64,000 bases of DNA. It comes from an uncultured Thiohalocapsa sp. (lineage in GTDB: Bacteria > Pseudomonadota > Gammaproteobacteria > Chromatiales > Chromatiaceae). Position 1 is the first letter of the stretch. Every line of letters begins with the position of its first letter. Shown one piece after another: positions 60,447-64,000 of this stretch. The notes under the pieces are model-generated. The model was not told the origin of the DNA and did not search any database. It saw only the letters and a program-made list of their open reading frames with translations. The stretch lies in NCBI RefSeq assembly GCF_913063425.1, contig NZ_CAJXYK010000014.1:1-64000 (forward strand), read 5' to 3'. Position numbers and translations under genes: made by a program.

Positions 60447-62060
60447 TCAAGCCGACAGCAGTCGTGCCAGCCGATCGAGCGCCGGCGGCTCGCGGCTGTC
60501 GATGAAGATGGCCCGCGCCCGCTCGGCCGGTGTCAGCGCTTCGCGTGCCCCGAGCTGGCGCTCCAACACCGCGAGGTCCGCCTCGGAGGCGTCGTCCCCG
60601 GCGGCGTAACGCCCGGCCACGCGGCGGCGCAGCACGGACACGGGCGCATCCAGCGCCAGAATGTCGAAGGGGCAGCCGTGGGACTCCGCCAGCAAGCGAA
60701 ACGCCCGGCGCCGCACCGCCGACAGAAAGGTGGCATCCACCAGCACGCCATAGCCCAGCCGCAGGCATTCGCCGGCCAACTGCAACAGACGCGCATAGGT
60801 GCGCTCGCCGGCATCGGCGGCGTAGATGCCGGCGCCGGGCTGCGCGTCGGTACGCGCCAGGGGCGGGAGTCCGAACAGGCGCTTGCGCTCCACGTCCGAG
60901 CGGATGTGAATGAGCGGCAGCTGCGCCGCCAGCGCCAGGGCGAGCGAGGTCTTGCCGGACCCCGAGAGCCCGCACAGGATCATCAGCCGCGGTGCCTCGG
61001 GCTGGCAGCTCAAGGCGAGCGCCCGGCGCACATAGGCGCGCAGGGTGTCGTCCTGCGCAGCATCGCCGTGGTGGTGCTGGGCCGCACCGATGGCGGTGAC
61101 CTTGGCCCGCACCATGGCCCGGTAGACGCCATAGAACCGCAGCACGGCCAGCGCGGCATAGTCGCCGCTGTGCATGAGATAAGCATTCAGCAGCCGGCGC
61201 GCCTGTGCCGTCTCCCCCGCCTCGGCGAGGTCCATCAGCAGGAAGGCAAGCTCGCTCGCGGTGTCGATCCAGCGCAGGTCGGGGCTGAACTCGATGCAGT
61301 CGAAGATCAGCGGCCGGCCGTCGAGCACCGCGATGTTCCCGCGATGCAGGTCGCCGTGACCCTCGCGGATGTGCCCGTTGCGCCGACGCGCCGCCAGGGT
61401 CTCGGCGAGAACCTCCGCCTGGGTCCGTGTCCACTGCTCCAGCCGCAGCAGCTGTGCCGCGAGGTGACCTTGCGGGGTGACGGCGTCGCGGATCACCGCG
61501 AAATTCTCCACCATGAGTGCAAGCACCTGCGCCGGCTCACCGTAGTCGGTGTCCCGGGCGGCGACGGGCGCATCGGCATGGAATGCAGCGATGCGTGCCG
61601 CCAGTGCATCGGCGATCTCCGGCGTCAGCGCCCGCTGTGTCAGGAGTGCCGATTGCGCGAAGCGGCGCATGTGCACGGCATACTCCAGCACCGGGCCGTC
61701 GCCGCCGAGCTGCGGCGCCTGCGGCGTGCCCGTGATGGCGACGACGCCGAGGTAGAGCTCGGGCGCCAGCCGGCGGTTGAGCCGCACTTCCTCGTGGCAG
61801 AAATGGCGGCGGCGCGCCAGCGTGGAGAAATCGAGGAAGCCCAGGTCCACGGGCTTCTTCAGCTTGTAGGCGTCCTCGCCGACAAGCAGCACCCGGGAAA
61901 TGTGCGTCTCGTGCACGGCGACTTCCCCCGCCGCCCCCAACCGCTCCCCCAGCCGCTCCACCAGCGCCGCTTGCCGACGGTCAACAGATTCGCGCTCAGA
62001 GGCGGAATCAGCGCCCTGGGTGCTTGCGCAACACACTGTTTCTCCCCATGATTGGGACAT
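60447..62060 (-). CDS. Bifunctional aminoglycoside phosphotransferase-like/ATP-binding protein
   Basis: About 537 residues. The N-terminal part is APH/kinase-like: [20 protein letters not shown] (HxDxxxxN catalytic loop and following Asp). The C-terminal part is a P-loop ATPase/kinase ([20 protein letters not shown], then [19 protein letters not shown]). This combination occurs in many proteobacteria; the true substrate is unknown and antibiotic resistance should not be assumed. Start unsure: ATG 62060 chosen, no ribosome site seen; a start near 61985 is possible. Divergent from the DUF2892 gene with a spacer of 32 bases. Confidence 0.88.
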   Translation of the reverse strand: MSQSWGETVCCASTQGADSASERESVDRRQAALVERLGERLGAAGEVAVHETHISRVLLVGEDAYKLKKPVDLGFLDFSTLARRRHFCHEEVRLNRRLAPELYLGVVAITGTPQAPQLGGDGPVLEYAVHMRRFAQSALLTQRALTPEIADALAARIAAFHADAPVAARDTDYGEPAQVLALMVENFAVIRDAVTPQGHLAAQLLRLEQWTRTQAEVLAETLAARRRNGHIREGHGDLHRGNIAVLDGRPLIFDCIEFSPDLRWIDTASELAFLLMDLAEAGETAQARRLLNAYLMHSGDYAALAVLRFYGVYRAMVRAKVTAIGAAQHHHGDAAQDDTLRAYVRRALALSCQPEAPRLMILCGLSGSGKTSLALALAAQLPLIHIRSDVERKRLFGLPPLARTDAQPGAGIYAADAGERTYARLLQLAGECLRLGYGVLVDATFLSAVRRRAFRLLAESHGCPFDILALDAPVSVLRRRVAGRYAAGDDASEADLAVLERQLGAREALTPAERARAIFIDSREPPALDRLARLLSA

Positions 62061-62092
62061 TGAGACACACACAATCAGAGCCGAGGTCAACC

Positions 62093-62293
62093 ATGTCCAT
62101 CGAACGCATCGTGCTCGCCGTCGCCGGCAGCTTCATCCTCATCTCCGTCATCCTCGCCTACACCGTGAGCGAATGGTGGCTGCTGTTCACCGGCTTCGTG
62201 GGCCTGAACCTGCTGCAGTCGGCCTTCACGGGGTTCTGTCCCCTGGCGACCATTCTGAAGAAGTTCGGCAAGGAGCCGGGCCCAGCCTTCTGA
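62093..62293 (+). CDS. DUF2892 small membrane protein
   Basis: 66 residues with two membrane helices ([18 protein letters not shown] and [18 protein letters not shown]) and the DUF2892/YgaP-end motif [13 protein letters not shown], typical of proteins linked with rhodanese-type sulfur handling. ATG 62093 has GAGG upstream; an upstream extension was rejected. A terminator follows 53 bases after the stop. Confidence 0.88.
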   Translation: MSIERIVLAVAGSFILISVILAYTVSEWWLLFTGFVGLNLLQSAFTGFCPLATILKKFGKEPGPAF

Positions 62294-62346
62294 CCGGCCT
62301 TATGCGCCCCTCGTCGAACGGCGGCTCGCACCTCCGAGCACGCGAC

Positions 62347-62371
62347 AAAGGCCCCCGAGCGGGGCCTTTTT
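62347..62371 (+). terminator. Terminator after the DUF2892 gene
   Basis: AAAGGCCCC (62347-62355), short loop, GGGGCCTTT (62361-62369) and a T-tract. It may serve also the convergent gene at 62421 in the other direction, as the stem begins with AAA. Confidence 0.88.
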
Positions 62372-62420
62372 CGTTGCACCTGACACGCCCGGACCGCTGC
62401 GGTGGGCCGGCGCTCGGGGC

Positions 62421-62885
62421 TCATTGCAGATAGCGACCCGCGGAGCCCAGCATCGCCGTCGCCAGCCCGAGGGCGAGGTTGATCAGGATGATGCGCCGGA
62501 TGGTGGCGACCCGTGCCGCCGCCCCAGCCCAGTCCTGCTCGCCCACGCGCTGGCCCAACGCCCGATAGGGGACGAAGTAGATGTAGGCGAAGAGCGCCGT
62601 CATGACCAGCGCCAGCGCCATCATCACGTGCACATGCCAGCCCATGGCGCCGTCGTAGATGCCGAGGAAGATCCAGAAGCCGCTGGCCCAGAGCACCACG
62701 ACGGCGAGCCACACCCAGACGAAGAAGCGGTCGAACACCGCGAGCAGGAGCGGCAGGCGCTGCGGCGGCTCCAGACGCCGCTGGGCCGACTGGCGCAGCG
62801 CGAAATGCGCGAAGAACATGCCGCCGATCCAGATCACGGTGGCAAGCTGATGCAGGGCGATGGCGATGGCGAGCTGAAGCGTCAT
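62421..62885 (-). CDS. CopD-family membrane protein
   Basis: 154 residues with four helices. LHQLATVIWIGGMFFAHFAL with its His, and the HVHVMMALALVMT segment, resemble CopD/HemJ-like proteins. Function not assignable: candidates are copper resistance-type or haem-related membrane proteins. ATG 62885. Separate from pgl by 90 bases, same strand, probable cotranscription. Confidence 0.8.
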   Translation of the reverse strand: MTLQLAIAIALHQLATVIWIGGMFFAHFALRQSAQRRLEPPQRLPLLLAVFDRFFVWVWLAVVVLWASGFWIFLGIYDGAMGWHVHVMMALALVMTALFAYIYFVPYRALGQRVGEQDWAGAAARVATIRRIILINLALGLATAMLGSAGRYLQ

Positions 62886-62975
62886 GGTACTGCGTTGCTC
62901 TGAGGTGACGAGAACCGGTCGGGAAAAGGCTGGGTGACGGCCCGGGCTGCGCTGCGGGCCGGCGCGGTCCGCGGC

Positions 62976-63668
62976 TCAGCGCGCTGCCGGCGCTGCCGCC
63001 GCGTCCAGCAGCACCAGTGCATTGCCGCCCACGGCCACCCGCGCCACCGGCAGCCCCTCCCCCGCCTGCCAGCGCGACACTGCCGCCTGCTTGGCGGCGC
63101 CGGTGACCAGCACCAGCATGCGCCGCGCGCGGCACAGGGCGGACGGCGTCAGCGACACCCGGTCCGGCGGTGGCTTCGGTGCATCATGCACCGGCATCAC
63201 CAGGGGACCGGGCCGGATTTCGTGGTCGGGGAACAAGCTCGCGGTATGGCCGTCCTCCCCCATGCCCAGCAGCACCAGATCGAACGGCATTGCGGCCGCC
63301 ACCACGGGCTCGTAGGCGGCGGCCGCGGCATCCGCGCCCAGCTCCGCCGGGATCGCGTGCACCTGTGCCGCCGGGATGGGCACCTGCCGCAGCCAGGCGT
63401 CCTCCACCGCACGGCTGTTGCGCGCCGCGGCGTCCGGTGGCAGGCAGCGCTCGTCGCCGTGGTAGAGATGCCAGTGTGCCCAATCCGCCTCCGCCCCGGC
63501 GAGCAGCCGATAGGCCGCGAGCGGCGTCGAGCCGCCCGCGAGCACCAGCCGGAAGGCGCCGCGGGCGCTGATGGCCGCCGCGGCGGCCTCCAGGACCATC
63601 TCTGCCGTGGTGGCGGCCACGGCGGCTGCGTCTGCAAGGACGCGTGTCTCAACGCCGGTCAACTGCAT
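62976..63668 (-). CDS. pgl: 6-phosphogluconolactonase
   Basis: DevB/Pgl-type enzyme (230 residues) that hydrolyses 6-phosphogluconolactone in the oxidative pentose phosphate pathway. Motifs: RLVLAGGSTPLAAYRLL, YHGDERCLPPDAAARNSR and LLGMGEDGHTASLFPDH, all expected. ATG 63668 with GAGGGGG ribosome site; a far upstream start was rejected. Cytoplasmic. No zwf or edd adjacent in the window. Confidence 0.93.
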   Translation of the reverse strand: MQLTGVETRVLADAAAVAATTAEMVLEAAAAAISARGAFRLVLAGGSTPLAAYRLLAGAEADWAHWHLYHGDERCLPPDAAARNSRAVEDAWLRQVPIPAAQVHAIPAELGADAAAAAYEPVVAAAMPFDLVLLGMGEDGHTASLFPDHEIRPGPLVMPVHDAPKPPPDRVSLTPSALCRARRMLVLVTGAAKQAAVSRWQAGEGLPVARVAVGGNALVLLDAAAAPAAR

Positions 63669-63935
63669 GCTGTCCCCCTCTCGATCTGCCCGCTGCGACG
63701 GCGCCCGCCGCGGCCGCTGGTCCGCCATGGCCCCGCGCGCACGTGCCGCTGTCCGGGCCCTATGGTACGGGCTGACGGCCATCCTGGCCCAGTCGCGAAG
63801 CGGCCGGGCCTGGGCAATGGCCCTGCCGGCACCTACACTGCGGGGCTGCGTCGGCGCCGGCGGCCACTGCAGTGTGCGCCGGAGCCCGCCCGCCCTGCCC
63901 GGCCCGATCCATTCCATCTGCCTGATCCGTTGCGC

Positions 63936-64000
63936 ATGTCCCGTCCTGATGTTCTCCTGATCGACGCCTGCGACGCCGCACGCTACAGGCTGCGTCTTGC
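63936..64000 (+). CDS. Start of a possible response-regulator gene (cut by window end)
   Basis: ATG 63936 begins MSRPDVLLIDACDAARYRLR and runs to the window end. The hydrophobic strand DVLLID followed by an acidic residue resembles the receiver-domain start of response regulators, but only 21 codons are visible. The divergent region (267 bases) to pgl is gene-free. Confidence 0.45.
   Translation, partial: MSRPDVLLIDACDAARYRLRL

Noticed and set aside
60447-62060. Antibiotic-resistance aminoglycoside phosphotransferase.
   Set aside because: The APH-like fold is fused to a P-loop ATPase, an arrangement of widespread housekeeping-like proteins; no resistance context.

Overview
The window is high-GC DNA (my impression is close to 70%) from a gammaproteobacterium. 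The gene content fits a purple sulfur bacterium of the Chromatiales: flavocytochrome c sulfide dehydrogenase (fccA, fccB) beside a NapC/NirT cytochrome, a DsrE-family protein, a Ralstonia-type NAD-reducing hydrogenase, PEP-CTERM protein remnants, and dispersed palindromes and GGTGACGGTATAC-type repeats. The family assignment is inference; no rRNA, tRNA, IS transposase or CRISPR array was seen.

Left part (1-16 kb). A SapC-family gene and a decayed PEP-CTERM remnant lie downstream of a compact minus-strand operon hoxF-hoxU-hoxY-hoxH-hoxW (6842 to 1564) for a cytoplasmic bidirectional [NiFe] hydrogenase. Divergent to it are a periplasmic DegP/DegQ-type protease and a DUF72 gene. A repeat-rich intergenic stretch, cbiB, a large secreted GH9 cellulase, a MITE-like element, a DsrE-family gene and a frameshifted PEP-CTERM gene follow.

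Centre (16.1-43.7 kb). This is the unusual part, a phospho-signalling island. Six intact Ser/Thr kinases and one decayed copy share an N-terminal zinc ribbon and one kinase chassis (six of them near-identical in key motifs, the 16129 kinase more divergent). Each carries a different C-terminal module: NTF2-like, Cys-pair repeats, four-helix membrane domain, DUF2628, Sel1 repeats, three-helix membrane domain, or a coiled coil/SH3-like remnant. Interleaved are three PP2C-type phosphatases (one degenerate), five FHA proteins (two of them with an extracytoplasmic vWA or trypsin-like domain on the other side of a membrane helix), a MotA/TolQ/ExbB-type channel subunit and a MotB/TolR-like anchor with a YfaP-like domain. 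A short plus-strand arm encodes two polysaccharide deacetylase-like proteins, a GNAT acetyltransferase and an MltB-type lytic transglycosylase. Tight spacing and ATGA overlaps suggest two converging transcription units meeting at about 23.9 kb. My inference is that the island links cytoplasmic phosphorylation to the cell envelope.

Right part (43.8-64 kb). A broken alpha/beta-hydrolase copy, a decayed CHAT-STAND gene and a complex palindromic repeat are followed by an intact copy of the hydrolase. Then come small genes, an NAD(P)-binding protein, an Hsp70-like/DUF2760 pair, a DUF2934 protein, a bacterial voltage-gated channel, and a sulfide-oxidation locus (NapC/NirT tetrahaem cytochrome, ankyrin protein, fccA, fccB, terminator). 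An OmpA-like coiled-coil protein, a bifunctional phosphotransferase/ATPase, small membrane proteins and pgl follow, and a gene resembling a response regulator is cut by the window end. Two 14-bp tandem arrays lie at gene ends in this part.
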